Shown here: positions 33,409 through 43,201 of the stretch, piece after piece
How the letters are laid out: every line of letters starts with the position of its first letter
How positions within the stretch are numbered: the stretch's first letter is position 1
Assembly (NCBI RefSeq): GCF_030409325.1
Contig: NZ_JAUFPR010000002.1
Span: 2,356,001-2,420,000 of the forward strand
Source: Mucilaginibacter aquaedulcis
GTDB taxonomy: Bacteria; Bacteroidota; Bacteroidia; Sphingobacteriales; Sphingobacteriaceae
DNA: 64,000 nt
Reading direction: 5' to 3'
The notes under the pieces: generated by a model
Database searches by the model: none
Seen by the model: the letters and a program-made list of their open reading frames with translations, nothing else
Told to the model about the DNA's origin: nothing
Position numbers and translations under genes: made by a program

Positions 33409-34580
33409 AATGATCCGTTTACTTTTACAGTTGCAGTGTTAATTTCAGATTCTATCTGATCGGCAATCAACATTCCAAAATGTTTTGATTCGTTTACCTG
33501 GCTTTCGTTTTGTATCCTTAACAGCAGGCGGCATATCAAGTCGAGCTCAGAAATTGTAAGGGTATGGTAAAGCGGCAGGCACATGATACGGCTGGCCACC
33601 GAATCGCAAACAGGCATTTTTACATTATCAACATAGGGTAAAGCCGATAATGACGGATAAAAATACCTGCGGCAATAAATCTGCGCCATCTCCAATTTGG
33701 CTTTGCTTTCCTTCATCAGTTCTTCGCTTTTAAACATAATGGGGAAATAGGCGTAGTTATAATCTTCAATGCTATGTAGCTTTTGAAACTGAACATCAAG
33801 CCTGCTCAAACGCAGCATGTATTGAGCCGACAAGTACTTCCGCTTTTTAAGTACTTCATTGATATGGTTTAAATTGCACAAACCCATAGCCGCATGAAAC
33901 TCGCAGTTTTTGGCATTTATGCCCAGTTCAGAAAACTCATCAACCCCAGAATATCCAAAATTGCGCATGAGCGCCATCTTTTTGAGTAAAGCGGGCTGAC
34001 GGGTAAACACAGCCCCACCCTCAATAGTATGAAATACCTTAGTAGAGTGGAAACTTGTGGCACTGATATCGCCATAATCAAATATCGATCTGTTTTTGTA
34101 ACGTGTACCAAAACAATGAGCGGCATCATAAATTACCTTGAGGCCGTGTTTATCGGCAATGTATTGTATGGCATCAATATCGCAGGGGGTTCCGTAAACA
34201 TGTGTAGCCAATATGGCCGATGTTTGCGGGGTAATGGCTGCTTCAATTTTTGATGCGTCGATATTAAATGTATCAGGGTCTATATCTACAAATACAGGCT
34301 TACAGTTTTGCCATACTATAGTGCTTGTTGTAGCAACAAAAGAAAAAGGCGTGGTAATAATCTCGCCGGTTAAATTGAGTGCCTGTATAGCCAATTGCAA
34401 TGCAACGGTACCATTTGATACATACAGCAGATGATCAACACCCAGATATTCTTTAAGCTTTAATTCCAGTGTATTTACAAGCGGGCCATTATTGGTTAGC
34501 CATTGCCGCTCCCAAATACTTTTTACATAACTCTTAAATTCTTTCTCGGCGGGCAGAAATGGTTTAGTTACTGGTATCAT
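33405..34580 (-). CDS. DegT/DnrJ/EryC1/StrS aminotransferase
   Basis: This second complete sugar aminotransferase (391 residues) has YVSNGTVALQLAIQAL and TPFSFVATTSTI for the phosphate region, VIYDAAHCFG for the pyridine-binding Asp, and ATSFHSTKVFHTIEGGAVF for the Schiff-base Lys. The sequence type is that of enzymes making dTDP- or UDP-linked 3- or 4-amino-dideoxyhexoses (FdtB/QdtB- or PglE-like). It overlaps both neighbours by four bases (flippase upstream, GT2 downstream), so all three are translationally coupled. Confidence 0.9.
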   Translation of the reverse strand: MIPVTKPFLPAEKEFKSYVKSIWERQWLTNNGPLVNTLELKLKEYLGVDHLLYVSNGTVALQLAIQALNLTGEIITTPFSFVATTSTIVWQNCKPVFVDIDPDTFNIDASKIEAAITPQTSAILATHVYGTPCDIDAIQYIADKHGLKVIYDAAHCFGTRYKNRSIFDYGDISATSFHSTKVFHTIEGGAVFTRQPALLKKMALMRNFGYSGVDEFSELGINAKNCEFHAAMGLCNLNHINEVLKKRKYLSAQYMLRLSRLDVQFQKLHSIEDYNYAYFPIMFKSEELMKESKAKLEMAQIYCRRYFYPSLSALPYVDNVKMPVCDSVASRIMCLPLYHTLTISELDLICRLLLRIQNESQVNESKHFGMLIADQIESEINTATVKVNGSL

Positions 34581-36016
34581 TTTTTCAGAATTAGTTGTTT
34601 AAAATCTCTTATGGCTGTAAGTTTTGCCAGCAGGCTAAATGCATAGTAAAACCCGGCATAGCTAATACCTATAATAGCTATCCGAAGCAGATCGGGCACA
34701 AACAGGTGAGCGAGCAGCATATCCAGAAAGTAGCAGGCCAGGCCAACAATACCAGCCAGCGCCAGAATTGGCAAAATATCTTCAATTTGCTCTTTAACCG
34801 GGTAAAAGATCAGCTTACCGCTGTAAAATGAATTGATGTAATAGGCAACAAAATTGAAAAACAACTGAAAGTAAAGGAGCCCGTAAATCCCGAATGAGAT
34901 GAAGGATAAAATACCCACAACGCTGAGTACCTTTTTCACAATTTCAAGCTTCAGGAACAAAGCGCTTTTACCCAGCACCTTTAAAACATTTAAATTGTAA
35001 GCATGCAGCGGATACATGATACCGCAGATACACAAAATTTGAAAGTATGGTACAGATGGCATCCATTTATCTGTTAATAAAAAATGGAAGAGGGGGTCGG
35101 CTGCAACACACAAAAAGATCAGTATCGGGGCATTCCAAAAAAGCACCTGCTGCATGAGCTTCTTATACACGTTCTTTAACTGAGCCACATCATCAGATAT
35201 CTCGGCAAACATGGGATATGCCACCTTGTTAATGGCTGCCGATATATTGCTTATGGGCAACTGGCTGATAGAATCGGCACGGGCATAAAACCCAAGCTGA
35301 ACTGCCGAAAAGTATTTGCCAATGATAATGAGGTATATATTCTGGTAAAGCGTATCTAATATCCCCGAAAGGGTCATTTTATAACCAAAGTTGAAATGCT
35401 TTTTAAAACATGCTTTATCAAAAATGAGAGCTGGCCGCCATGACGAATAGATCCAGTGCATGGCTGTTGCTAAAAACGATGTACATAAGCCCATCCAAAC
35501 CAGGCTCCAAACACCATAACCCATTTTGGCCAGCACAATACCCAATATGCCGCCTCCGATGGCAGCAGGAATCTGGATATTGGTTTGCTGTTTAAACTTC
35601 ATATCCTTGATGAGCAGGGTACTTTGCACACCAAAAAAAGCATTGATTATCAGGATAAGTCCGTACACCTTTACTACCGAACTTAAAAGGGGCTGCTTAT
35701 AAAAATCGGCTATGAAGGGAGCGGCTAAAAAAAGCAGGGCATATAAAATGGTACTGCCAATGAGGTTAAAATAAAATATGGTTGAATAATCTCGCTGGTC
35801 TGCATCTGTTGTCCGGATCAGGGAGGTGGTAAGGCCTCCGTCTAACAAAGTATTGCCTATTGCTATAAAAAGTGATAGCATGGCAATAAGCCCAAACTCG
35901 GCAGGTTCAAGTATGCGGGCCAGGGTTATGGAGATACCAAAGCCAACTAACTTGCCGCTAAACTGCTGCCACAATGACCATAATATTCCGGAAACAGCTT
36001 TTTCTTTTAAACTCAT
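34577..36016 (-). CDS. polysaccharide flippase, MOP superfamily (Wzx-type)
   Basis: The 479-residue protein has twelve to fourteen hydrophobic helices. The start SLKEKAVSGILWSLWQQFSG, then ARILEPAEFGLIAMLSLFIA and GLTTSLIRT, is the typical first part of lipopolysaccharide biosynthesis proteins of the WzxC/MOP type. It should flip the undecaprenyl-linked repeat unit across the inner membrane. It follows the dehydrogenase gene by 11 bases and overlaps the aminotransferase gene by four. Confidence 0.9.
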   Translation of the reverse strand: MSLKEKAVSGILWSLWQQFSGKLVGFGISITLARILEPAEFGLIAMLSLFIAIGNTLLDGGLTTSLIRTTDADQRDYSTIFYFNLIGSTILYALLFLAAPFIADFYKQPLLSSVVKVYGLILIINAFFGVQSTLLIKDMKFKQQTNIQIPAAIGGGILGIVLAKMGYGVWSLVWMGLCTSFLATAMHWIYSSWRPALIFDKACFKKHFNFGYKMTLSGILDTLYQNIYLIIIGKYFSAVQLGFYARADSISQLPISNISAAINKVAYPMFAEISDDVAQLKNVYKKLMQQVLFWNAPILIFLCVAADPLFHFLLTDKWMPSVPYFQILCICGIMYPLHAYNLNVLKVLGKSALFLKLEIVKKVLSVVGILSFISFGIYGLLYFQLFFNFVAYYINSFYSGKLIFYPVKEQIEDILPILALAGIVGLACYFLDMLLAHLFVPDLLRIAIIGISYAGFYYAFSLLAKLTAIRDFKQLILKK

Positions 36017-36027
36017 GACTAATAAGC

Positions 36028-37317
36028 TTAAAGGCGGGCGGTTACTAACTCATCTGGCAAAAAGGCCTTTAAATCGTATAAAACAGCATCTGGCTTGCAA
36101 AGCGCTTTTAAATCCATCGCTTTAAATTCTTCGTGCGCTACAGCCAATAAAACGCCATCATAGGTACGGGATTTTGATTCGCCATTTTCGCAAATGATAC
36201 CATAAGCCCGTTTGGCCTGATCGGGGTTGGCCCATGGATCATGAATGTGAACCTTTACCTTATATTCTTCCAGCCGGCGTACAATATCAATTACACGGGT
36301 ATTACGAACATCAGGGCAATTCTCCTTAAATGTAAAACCAAGTATCAGTACTTCTGCAGTAGTTAAAGATGTACCCTTACAGATCATTTTTTTGATAAAC
36401 TGATCGGCCACATATGAACCCATGGAATCATTGATACGACGACCCGCAAGTATAATTTCGGGATGATAACCAACCTCTTGCGCTTTCTGAGCCAGGTAAT
36501 AAGGATCAACCCCTATACAATGGCCACCTACAAGCCCCGGGCGAAAGTTCAAAAAATTCCATTTTGTACCGGCCGCCTCCAAAACCTTGCTGGTATCAAT
36601 ACCTAACCGGTTAAATATCATGGCCAGTTCATTTACAAAGGCAATGTTGATATCGCGCTGCGCATTTTCAATAACCTTTGCGGCTTCTGCAACCTTGATT
36701 GAATCGGCCTTGAAGGTACCTGCAGTAATTACAGAACTGTACAACGCGTCGATAATTTCAGCCGCCTTTGGAGTAGATCCTGACGTGATCTTGCGGATAT
36801 TAGCTACTGTATGCAACTTATCACCAGGATTAATCCTTTCTGGCGAATAACCTGCAAAAAAGTCAACATTGAATTTTAAGCCTGATACCTTTTCAAGTAC
36901 GGGCATACATTCATCTTCGGTTACACCGGGGTAAACTGTTGATTCATAAATAACAATATCTCCCTTTTTCAATACCTTACCAACCAGTAAACTGGCATTG
37001 ATGAGGGGGCTCAGATCGGGACGGTTATTTTTATCAACCGGGGTTGGTACCGTTACGATGTAAATAGAGCAAGTCCTTAACTTTTCAACTTCGTCAGTAA
37101 AGTACAAGCCCTTTGGTGTTGTACAAACAGGGGTTGTTACTGCTTTGAGCTTCTGTTCGCTGATTTCGAGGGTATGGTCGATGCCTGATCTGAGCTGATC
37201 TATACGCTTGGCATTGATATCAAAACCAAATACTTTATACTGCTTTGCAAACTCTACAGCCAATGGAAGACCGACATACCCAAGGCCGATGATTCCAATT
37301 TTGTTATTTTGTAGCAT
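36028..37317 (-). CDS. nucleotide-sugar dehydrogenase (WbpO/TviB-like)
   Basis: The 429-residue protein has the NAD-binding start [20 protein letters not shown] and the catalytic Cys267 in [14 protein letters not shown]. Between them lie [15 protein letters not shown] and [18 protein letters not shown], the pattern of UDP-N-acetylhexosamine 6-dehydrogenases. The enzyme oxidises the C6 hydroxyl to a uronate with two NAD turns. It is the probable source of the uronic acid for the polymer. It overlaps the UpxY gene upstream by 14 bases, so antitermination factor and first biosynthetic gene are joined. Confidence 0.9.
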   Translation of the reverse strand: MLQNNKIGIIGLGYVGLPLAVEFAKQYKVFGFDINAKRIDQLRSGIDHTLEISEQKLKAVTTPVCTTPKGLYFTDEVEKLRTCSIYIVTVPTPVDKNNRPDLSPLINASLLVGKVLKKGDIVIYESTVYPGVTEDECMPVLEKVSGLKFNVDFFAGYSPERINPGDKLHTVANIRKITSGSTPKAAEIIDALYSSVITAGTFKADSIKVAEAAKVIENAQRDINIAFVNELAMIFNRLGIDTSKVLEAAGTKWNFLNFRPGLVGGHCIGVDPYYLAQKAQEVGYHPEIILAGRRINDSMGSYVADQFIKKMICKGTSLTTAEVLILGFTFKENCPDVRNTRVIDIVRRLEEYKVKVHIHDPWANPDQAKRAYGIICENGESKSRTYDGVLLAVAHEEFKAMDLKALCKPDAVLYDLKAFLPDELVTARL

Positions 37318-37861
37318 TTTTGTTGTTTTGATTTAAGTTGTTTATGGTGATGTGTTGAAATGGAATGCGGGTTACCAGGGCGCAGTGGATGTTGTCGAAA
37401 ACCATGAGTACATTTTTACCCTGTATTTGAACAACCTGCCCCGGGTGATTGGCGAAAGCTCCCTGGTTTACCAGTACGCGATCGCCTACGGAAATATCCT
37501 GCAGGTTTATAATTTCTAAATCTTTGTAAAGGGTTAAGTTCCTTTTCACTTCCTCAATCACTTCATCGCGCACTACTGCCGGTTTTTGCATATAGTACAC
37601 ATATCCCATTACGCCCATACAGTAAAGTACCTGCGCCTCTTCGCGGAGGCTTACCTTAACAAATACATAAGAGTTAAATAAGGGGAAGCTTACTTCCTTT
37701 TTGCGGTCGGCCCATTGGTTTTCAACCTGCCTTACCGGGCAATATGATTCAATACCCTGTTGCTTTAGCAAGGCGTCAACTTTCTTTTCCCATCTGGGCC
37801 TGGTATAAATTACCAGCCATCTTTTTTCATGTAATTGTTTAATTTCCATAAATGCGGTCAT
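37304..37861 (-). CDS. UpxY-family transcription antiterminator (NusG paralogue)
   Basis: The 185-residue protein has a NusG N-terminal domain ([19 protein letters not shown], then [15 protein letters not shown]) and a C-terminal KOW domain ([19 protein letters not shown]). In Bacteroides, UpxY proteins are encoded at the start of each capsule operon and keep RNA polymerase going through that operon only. Here the gene is third, after wza and wzc, and is preceded by a 237-base untranslated gap. A second in-frame ATG at 37849 is also possible. It probably acts on the genes from 37317 down to 11518. Confidence 0.9.
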   Translation of the reverse strand: MTAFMEIKQLHEKRWLVIYTRPRWEKKVDALLKQQGIESYCPVRQVENQWADRKKEVSFPLFNSYVFVKVSLREEAQVLYCMGVMGYVYYMQKPAVVRDEVIEEVKRNLTLYKDLEIINLQDISVGDRVLVNQGAFANHPGQVVQIQGKNVLMVFDNIHCALVTRIPFQHITINNLNQNNKNATK

Positions 37862-38098
37862 AGCTTGAGATTAGCCAATAGCTTCGCCATATCACTTACA
37901 TGACGCCATTGCTTAAAAAATAAAAGACTTATTTATTTAGGTTATTGGCCGGGGCCAACAGAGGTAATGCACTGTAATGTTTCAAAAATTTGAGCAGCGA
38001 GTATAGCTCCGCCACTCCACTTACATAGCTTATTTTTTTAACAAATAATTAATTTTGATTATATGCCGGCTAAAGGCCGGTTAAGTTTATAAAGCAAA
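37862..38098 (-). promoter_or_regulatory. untranslated leader between wzc-like gene and UpxY gene
   Basis: These 237 bases contain no gene. A hairpin with arms CCGGC (38066-38070) and GCCGG (38076-38080) lies directly after the wzc stop in the minus direction, without a T run. No TAnnTTTG box was found on the minus strand. The length and place suit a loading region for the antiterminator on the nascent RNA. Confidence 0.4.
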
Positions 38099-40411
38099 TT
38101 ATTTGCTGCTTTTTTCGGCAGCGTAACCATAACCGCCATAGGCATAAGCCGGACGGTTTTCTTTTTTAGCATCGTTAAATACCACCATCAAATTCTTTAA
38201 CTTTTCCTGATCATATATATCTCTCAAAATATCCAGCTGTTGCGTATTAGTGTAATTATAACGCACCAGGTAAATACTGAGGTCGGCAAACTGGGCCAAA
38301 CTAAAGGCATCAGCAACCGAGCCTACCGGCGATGTATCTACAATTAAATAATCATACCTGCTTTTAGCCCAATCAAACAGCTTAAACATGCGGTCGTTCA
38401 TGAGCAGTTCTGCAGGGTCATGCGGCATTGGACCACAGCCCATTACAAACAGGTTATCAGAATTTTCATACTGTTGAATGCAATCGTATGGCATATCTGT
38501 ATCGCCCTGCAAATAATCGGTGATTCCCTGCTGTTGTTTTATTCCTAAACTCTGAAGCAGATCGGGCTTGCGAAGGTCAAACTCCATTATCAGTACCTTT
38601 TTATCGAGCAATGACAGCGTTAAACCCAGGTTGATGCTGAAAAAGGTTTTACCCTCTCCTTTCATGCATGAGGTAACCAGCATAACCTGATTAGGCAAAT
38701 CCGGGTTCAATACTCCCAGATTGGTACGTATATACCTGAAGAGTTCGGATATGATGGAGTTGCCGCCCTTTTGTATCACAATCGGGCTTTTAACTTCATT
38801 ATGGCTTAGCTCGCCCAATACCTTTACCCCTGGTATGTAATTTAAACTTGCGGAATCTTTAACCTTAATATTAAGCAGTTCCTTTACATAAATAAACATA
38901 GCAGGAAAGAGCAGACCGATGATACTACCGCATAAATACAGTAAAGGCTGTTTAGGGTATTCCGGATTAGGATCAAAACCGGGTTTATCAACAAGCTGTG
39001 ATGTTGGTATAGTTGCCGAAAGTGATAAAGCTGTTTCTTCGCGTTTTTGAAGCAAATACTGATACAGCGTGGTTTTTACGCTTTGCTCGCGACTGCGCTG
39101 CAGCAAACCTCTTTCAAGCGTTGGCACCGAACGTACCCGTGAATTATACTGTGCTGAGTTTGATTTCAGGTGATTATGTTCGATAATAAAACCTTGTTTA
39201 ATATTGCTTAAATTTTCTTTAATGTTTACACGAAGACTGGCTATCTGGCTGCTGAGGTTTTGAACCAGCGGATTACTCAAGCTTGCACTTTGCAGCATAC
39301 GGTTGCGCTCCAATTGCAAATCATTAAAACGGCTTATTAAATTATTCAGCACCGGATCTTTAAGCCCCATGCTACTGGGTACTACGCTGAACTGATTTTT
39401 GGAATTGCTTAAATAGCTTTCAATTGATCTTACAATACCCAGCTGAACGTCTGAGGCTTCCAACAACTGGTTATACTCGGCAGATTTGGTAAGGTTAAGT
39501 TGTGCACCGGCATTTACATCTGTTGCACCGGTTTGTTGTTTGTAGGCCTCTATCCCACCTTCGGCCGAAGACAGATCCTGCTCCATGGCCTTCAGGCGTT
39601 TATCAATAAATAAAATGGTATTAACAGCCATTTTATTCTTTTTCTGTACGTTTTCAACATTATAGGTATCTATAATATTGGTCAGGATATCAACCCCTCT
39701 TTCGGGTATAGGATCAATAAGGCTTAATATAATAGTATTGGATTCTTTAACTACGGGGTTTACCTTTAACCTGGAAGCGCTGTAGGATGCCGCCATTTTA
39801 TAAAGATCTTTAAACTGAATGCCGATCAGCCTTGACTCAGCTGAAAAAGCAGGGCCCTTAATTACCGTAAATACATAATCATTGTGCCTAACCTCCTGGC
39901 CATACCGGTATATGAAGCTTGAAGGGCCATCCTCCAGTATAAACTTGTCTGACGATAAGCTTTTTAACTTCAACTCTTTAAAATAGGCCGCTTTTTTCAG
40001 TTTATTTACAATTACCTGAAAAGGAAGATCATCTGAATATAGCTCCCGGGTCTTGAAGCTGCTTTCGTCAAAGTAAACCGTTTGCTGGTTAAGTTTCTTG
40101 AGTGCGGTGTAGATCAAATCGCGGGAACGAAGGATCTCCATCTCATTATCTACCGTTTTAGGTTCCTGAAACATGTTTAGGTCGCTAAACGCGGTAGCTT
40201 TCAAAATGCCGTCGCCTTTTTTATCATCGGGTATAAGCAGGGTGCTGCTTACTTTATACTGAGGTGTTACATAATCAAGATAAAGCCAAACAATGCCCAA
40301 ACTTACAACCAGCGCTATTAGAAATATATACCAACGCTTTAAATACGGCATAAATTTATCCTGAAAATTATCGGACCGAATAGCAGGTTTGTAAATAAAA
40401 TTTGCAGCCAT
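38099..40411 (-). CDS. polysaccharide co-polymerase with tyrosine autokinase domain (Wzc-like)
   Basis: The ATG at 40411 (MAANFIYKP) is preferred; a longer frame begins at a TTG. The protein has a Wzz domain with membrane helices near residues 22-45 and 485-510, and a long periplasmic coiled-coil region between them. The cytoplasmic kinase domain carries Walker A SCMKGEGKT (Lys about 588), MEFDLRKPDLLQSLG (Walker A') and YLIVDTSPVG (Walker B). The C-terminus is Tyr-rich (PAYAYGGYGYAAEK), the place where these kinases phosphorylate themselves. It controls polymer length and export together with the Wza-like protein directly upstream. Confidence 0.93.
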   Translation of the reverse strand: MAANFIYKPAIRSDNFQDKFMPYLKRWYIFLIALVVSLGIVWLYLDYVTPQYKVSSTLLIPDDKKGDGILKATAFSDLNMFQEPKTVDNEMEILRSRDLIYTALKKLNQQTVYFDESSFKTRELYSDDLPFQVIVNKLKKAAYFKELKLKSLSSDKFILEDGPSSFIYRYGQEVRHNDYVFTVIKGPAFSAESRLIGIQFKDLYKMAASYSASRLKVNPVVKESNTIILSLIDPIPERGVDILTNIIDTYNVENVQKKNKMAVNTILFIDKRLKAMEQDLSSAEGGIEAYKQQTGATDVNAGAQLNLTKSAEYNQLLEASDVQLGIVRSIESYLSNSKNQFSVVPSSMGLKDPVLNNLISRFNDLQLERNRMLQSASLSNPLVQNLSSQIASLRVNIKENLSNIKQGFIIEHNHLKSNSAQYNSRVRSVPTLERGLLQRSREQSVKTTLYQYLLQKREETALSLSATIPTSQLVDKPGFDPNPEYPKQPLLYLCGSIIGLLFPAMFIYVKELLNIKVKDSASLNYIPGVKVLGELSHNEVKSPIVIQKGGNSIISELFRYIRTNLGVLNPDLPNQVMLVTSCMKGEGKTFFSINLGLTLSLLDKKVLIMEFDLRKPDLLQSLGIKQQQGITDYLQGDTDMPYDCIQQYENSDNLFVMGCGPMPHDPAELLMNDRMFKLFDWAKSRYDYLIVDTSPVGSVADAFSLAQFADLSIYLVRYNYTNTQQLDILRDIYDQEKLKNLMVVFNDAKKENRPAYAYGGYGYAAEKSSK

Positions 40412-40453
40412 GTTATCAGTTTTTATATAGGGCAAATAGTTTCGTCTAAAAAT

Positions 40454-41218
40454 TTATCGTCTTAACAGCACAGCAGCCAAAACCGCAATAGCGGATATAG
40501 ATGCCACCACAATTGGAATAACCCGTGTATTTGAACTATACTCAACCGCTTTAGCCCGGTCAGGCTCTACATATACAATATCATTTTGTTTAAGATAGAA
40601 GTATGGCGAATTCATTGATTCCTTGTCATTGAGGTTAAGCCTCGCCATGGTTTTCTGGCCATCTTCATTACGTATCACCAATACATTTTCCCTTTTACCA
40701 TAAACTGTCATATCTCCGGCCATTCCCAAGGCTTCGAGCAGGTTTACATTAGTATCATCCATTACAAAGGTGGAGGGTTTATTTACCTCGCCTATAACTG
40801 TTATTTTGAAGTTCACAATCTGAATATCAACCTCCGGGTTTTTAACATTCTTTTTTAATGCGGTAGTAATTCCTTCCTCGGCCTTATCAATCGTTAACCC
40901 TCCAATTTTAAAGTAACCTATAAGGGGTAAATAAACGCTGCTGTCTTTATTAACCTTTACCTGGTAACCGTTTCTTTTTGACGTTGAACCTGCAATTGGT
41001 TTATTAGTAGTGAACAAGTTGTTTGACTCGGGGCTCAAACTATTCATCGTGATATCAACTATATCGTTTTCACGTATATGAACCTCTTGATCTTTCAGGT
41101 TAGTTACTTTAGTAGCATTTGCCATATTGCTAAAATAAACCAGGTCTCTTCTTGGAGCACATGCGCTCATTGCCAGGATGAGCAGTATGCAGCTTCGTGT
41201 TAATATTTTGTTATTCAT
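40454..41218 (-). CDS. polysaccharide export outer-membrane lipoprotein (Wza-like)
   Basis: The 254-residue protein has a lipoprotein signal ending LAMSACAP. A Poly_export domain follows (IRENDIVDITMNSLSPESNN, then SVYLPLIGYFKIGGLT), then an SLBB domain (ITVIGEVNKPSTFVMDDTNV), and a hydrophobic C-terminal helix (VIPIVVASISAIAVLAAVLL) that in Bacteroidota may cross the outer membrane. It opens the large minus-strand exopolysaccharide locus. A candidate -7 box lies 44-51 bases upstream of its start. Confidence 0.93.
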   Translation of the reverse strand: MNNKILTRSCILLILAMSACAPRRDLVYFSNMANATKVTNLKDQEVHIRENDIVDITMNSLSPESNNLFTTNKPIAGSTSKRNGYQVKVNKDSSVYLPLIGYFKIGGLTIDKAEEGITTALKKNVKNPEVDIQIVNFKITVIGEVNKPSTFVMDDTNVNLLEALGMAGDMTVYGKRENVLVIRNEDGQKTMARLNLNDKESMNSPYFYLKQNDIVYVEPDRAKAVEYSSNTRVIPIVVASISAIAVLAAVLLRR

Positions 41219-41625
41219 TAGTGATAAGGCTAATTGGTTATCATTATCTCATTTGATATTTCAAATCTATTTAATTGACATTCAATATTATATAACTTTT
41301 CAGGATTGAAATAAAATTGTAAAACACACCTCTATTTTTTACACAACCTGTAAAATAAGCTTAAATCGTGGTTTACATTTGCTGTAAAAATGTTGTATAA
41401 TGCTTTGGAGTTTGTGTTGAAATAACGGCTATTGTTATTCAGATTTCAGATAACTCAATTTGCTTTTTTCATTTAAAAAAAGCTTAATAAATACATTAAC
41501 TATCATGCTATCAAAAACAACAGGCATAGTGTATTTACCCAGGGTTAAAAACCTGTTAAATTAACCTACTATGATATTAATTTAGGGTGATACCACCCTC
41601 AATGAATGGTTGATGAAACAAAAAA
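41219..41625. other. intergenic region with exopolysaccharide promoter area
   Basis: No gene is seen. On the minus strand a perfect TAnnTTTG box (TAGATTTG) lies at 41262-41269, 44 bases before the wza-like start. A matching -33 TTTG at the usual spacing is missing, so an activator may be needed. The rest is AT-rich without clear symmetry. Confidence 0.45.
41262..41269 (-). promoter_or_regulatory. candidate -7 box for the exopolysaccharide operon
   Basis: The sequence TAGATTTG on the minus strand fits the Bacteroidota -7 consensus TAnnTTTG. The predicted leader to the wza-like start would be about 40 bases. No good -33 element is present. Confidence 0.35.
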
Positions 41626-41655
41626 GCCGGTAACTATTAATGTATAGCTACCGGC
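41626..41655 (-). terminator. intrinsic terminator of the REC-Crp regulator gene
   Basis: Twelve-base arms with one mismatch (GCCGGTAACTAT and ATAGCTACCGGC) enclose a 6-base loop. On the minus strand they are followed by a T-run, 25 bases after the stop of the regulator gene. Confidence 0.8.
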
Positions 41656-41679
41656 CTTTGTATAAAGGGGTGTAAATTA

Positions 41680-42732
41680 TTAGTTCTTTATTTTTTCAAG
41701 ACCGTTGAGTTCAAGTATCGTAATATGACCGCTCTTTTTATCAATGAGGCCCTCCTCCTTAAAATTTGTCAAGGTACGGCTAACTGTTTCCATGGCCATG
41801 CCTGCCATACCTGCCAGTTCTTCCCTTGATATTTTTAGCAACAGCGGATCGCTTGATTGTTTGTTTAACCGCAACAATACCTGAGCAAGGCGTTTCCGAA
41901 CAGAATTATAGGCAAGCTCCAGCAACTGGTCTTCTTTTTCGCTGATATTATTTGAAAGCATCTTTAAAAACTGCTGGCTTATAGCCGGATACCTGCTTAA
42001 TAATGACAATATAATATCCCTTGGCAAGAGGCATACTGTTGCATCCTCAATGGCTACCGCGGTTTCTTTAAACGCTTCGTTGAGCAATAGGGCGTTTACT
42101 CCTAAATAATTATCTGTTTTATAAAGGCCCGTCATAAACTCACGGCCATCATCTGTAAACTTTACTGTTTTTACGGTGCCTTCAAGAATAAGGTATATAC
42201 CAGTGGGCTGGTCGCCCTCATAATACAATATTTGTTTTTTCTTAATCTGACGAATTTTGCGACTGGCTATTAAAGCCTTTAGTTCGGCCTTTTCATCTTT
42301 TGAGTTGTTGGCCAGGTTATCCAGGTTTTGTAGAGCCTTGGTAAAGGAATCTTTCCTGATGGCATTTTTCTTCAACCGGCTTTCAATAGCGTTTAACAGT
42401 TCCTGCTGATCGAAGGGCTTAATTATATAATCATCGGCTCCCATCTCCATGCCTTTTCTAAAATCAAGCCTTTCTGTTTTAGCCGTTAAAAATATGAATG
42501 GGATAATTGCCGTTTCCTGGTTGTTGTTCAATGATTGTAAAACATCAAAGCCATCTAATTCAGGCATCATGATATCACACAGTATAAGGTCAGGTTTTAG
42601 TTGGGTGGCTAAACTGAGGCCAGTTTTACCATTGTTTGCTTGTATTATACTATAGCCGGCTTTTTTTAAGATCTTAACGGCTACGGTTCTCATAATATCA
42701 TCATCGTCAATAACAAGTATGCATTCATTCAT
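41680..42732 (-). CDS. response regulator with REC, cyclic-nucleotide-binding-like and Crp-type HTH domains
   Basis: The ATG at 42732 is preferred over a TTG at 42738. The REC domain spans about residues 1-120, with the acidic pocket VIDDDD, the phosphorylation Asp53 in LILCDIMMPELDG, and Lys in DDYIIKPF. After a helical linker, a Crp-like beta-roll covers about residues 155-275 (KKKQILYYEGDQPTGIYLIL, typical start of a Crp/Fnr sensor domain). A winged HTH at about 285-350 has LLKISREELAGMAGMAMETVSRTL. A phosphorylation-controlled Crp regulator is unusual; such proteins probably switch DNA binding by phosphorelay. It stands next to the exopolysaccharide promoter region and is a candidate controller of it. 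No kinase gene is adjacent. Confidence 0.85.
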   Translation of the reverse strand: MNECILVIDDDDIMRTVAVKILKKAGYSIIQANNGKTGLSLATQLKPDLILCDIMMPELDGFDVLQSLNNNQETAIIPFIFLTAKTERLDFRKGMEMGADDYIIKPFDQQELLNAIESRLKKNAIRKDSFTKALQNLDNLANNSKDEKAELKALIASRKIRQIKKKQILYYEGDQPTGIYLILEGTVKTVKFTDDGREFMTGLYKTDNYLGVNALLLNEAFKETAVAIEDATVCLLPRDIILSLLSRYPAISQQFLKMLSNNISEKEDQLLELAYNSVRKRLAQVLLRLNKQSSDPLLLKISREELAGMAGMAMETVSRTLTNFKEEGLIDKKSGHITILELNGLEKIKN

Positions 42733-43201
42733 AGTCAATAAGGGTTAAGGTTCAAATTGTTTTTGACTTACAGGAAACAAATTTTAATTACAAGCTTTAT
42801 AAAACTTCGCTTCCGTATTCTATACAGAATAACTATTGCTGACCTTGTGTCCGGATAACTATTCATACAAAAATTATTAACTTATAATTTTATAATACAA
42901 ACACGCACATTATTCAGAAATAACGAATCGGCTTATCTTTGGCAGGGATGAAACAAACTTACATCATTTAAAAATAAAATGCACACTTGTAAAAGCCCAA
43001 TATTTACCTGTAGAAGGCCAACTTACCGCTCCATAGCTTAGTCATAATCAAGCCTATAGCAATTAAAACAATACAATTTAAGATTTATAAATCAATGTAA
43101 ACGCATACCCTACGTTTAATTTTATTTGCACAGAAAATAACAGCAATTTACACTTGTTGGTAACCTTTTTCAGGGTATCATCTACCGCACTCAAATACCT
43201 T
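42733..43201. other. intergenic region upstream of the REC-Crp gene
   Basis: No convincing gene was found. The inverted repeat TATTCT-ATAC-AGAATA lies at 42816-42831, about 84 bases upstream of the regulator start. A TATCTTTG box on the plus strand at 42934-42941 has no gene behind it and no -33 box. Confidence 0.5.
42816..42831. promoter_or_regulatory. inverted repeat TATTCT / AGAATA, candidate operator
   Basis: Perfect 6-bp arms flank ATAC. The part TACAGAAT recurs at 44959-44966 before the two-component operon, and its complement at 44898-44905. The 11-mer TATTCTATACA recurs at 59592-59602 before an Fnr-like gene. Confidence 0.35.

Noticed and set aside
42934..42941. TATCTTTG box on the plus strand as a promoter
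   Set aside because: No gene or RNA could be found behind it and no -33 element is present.
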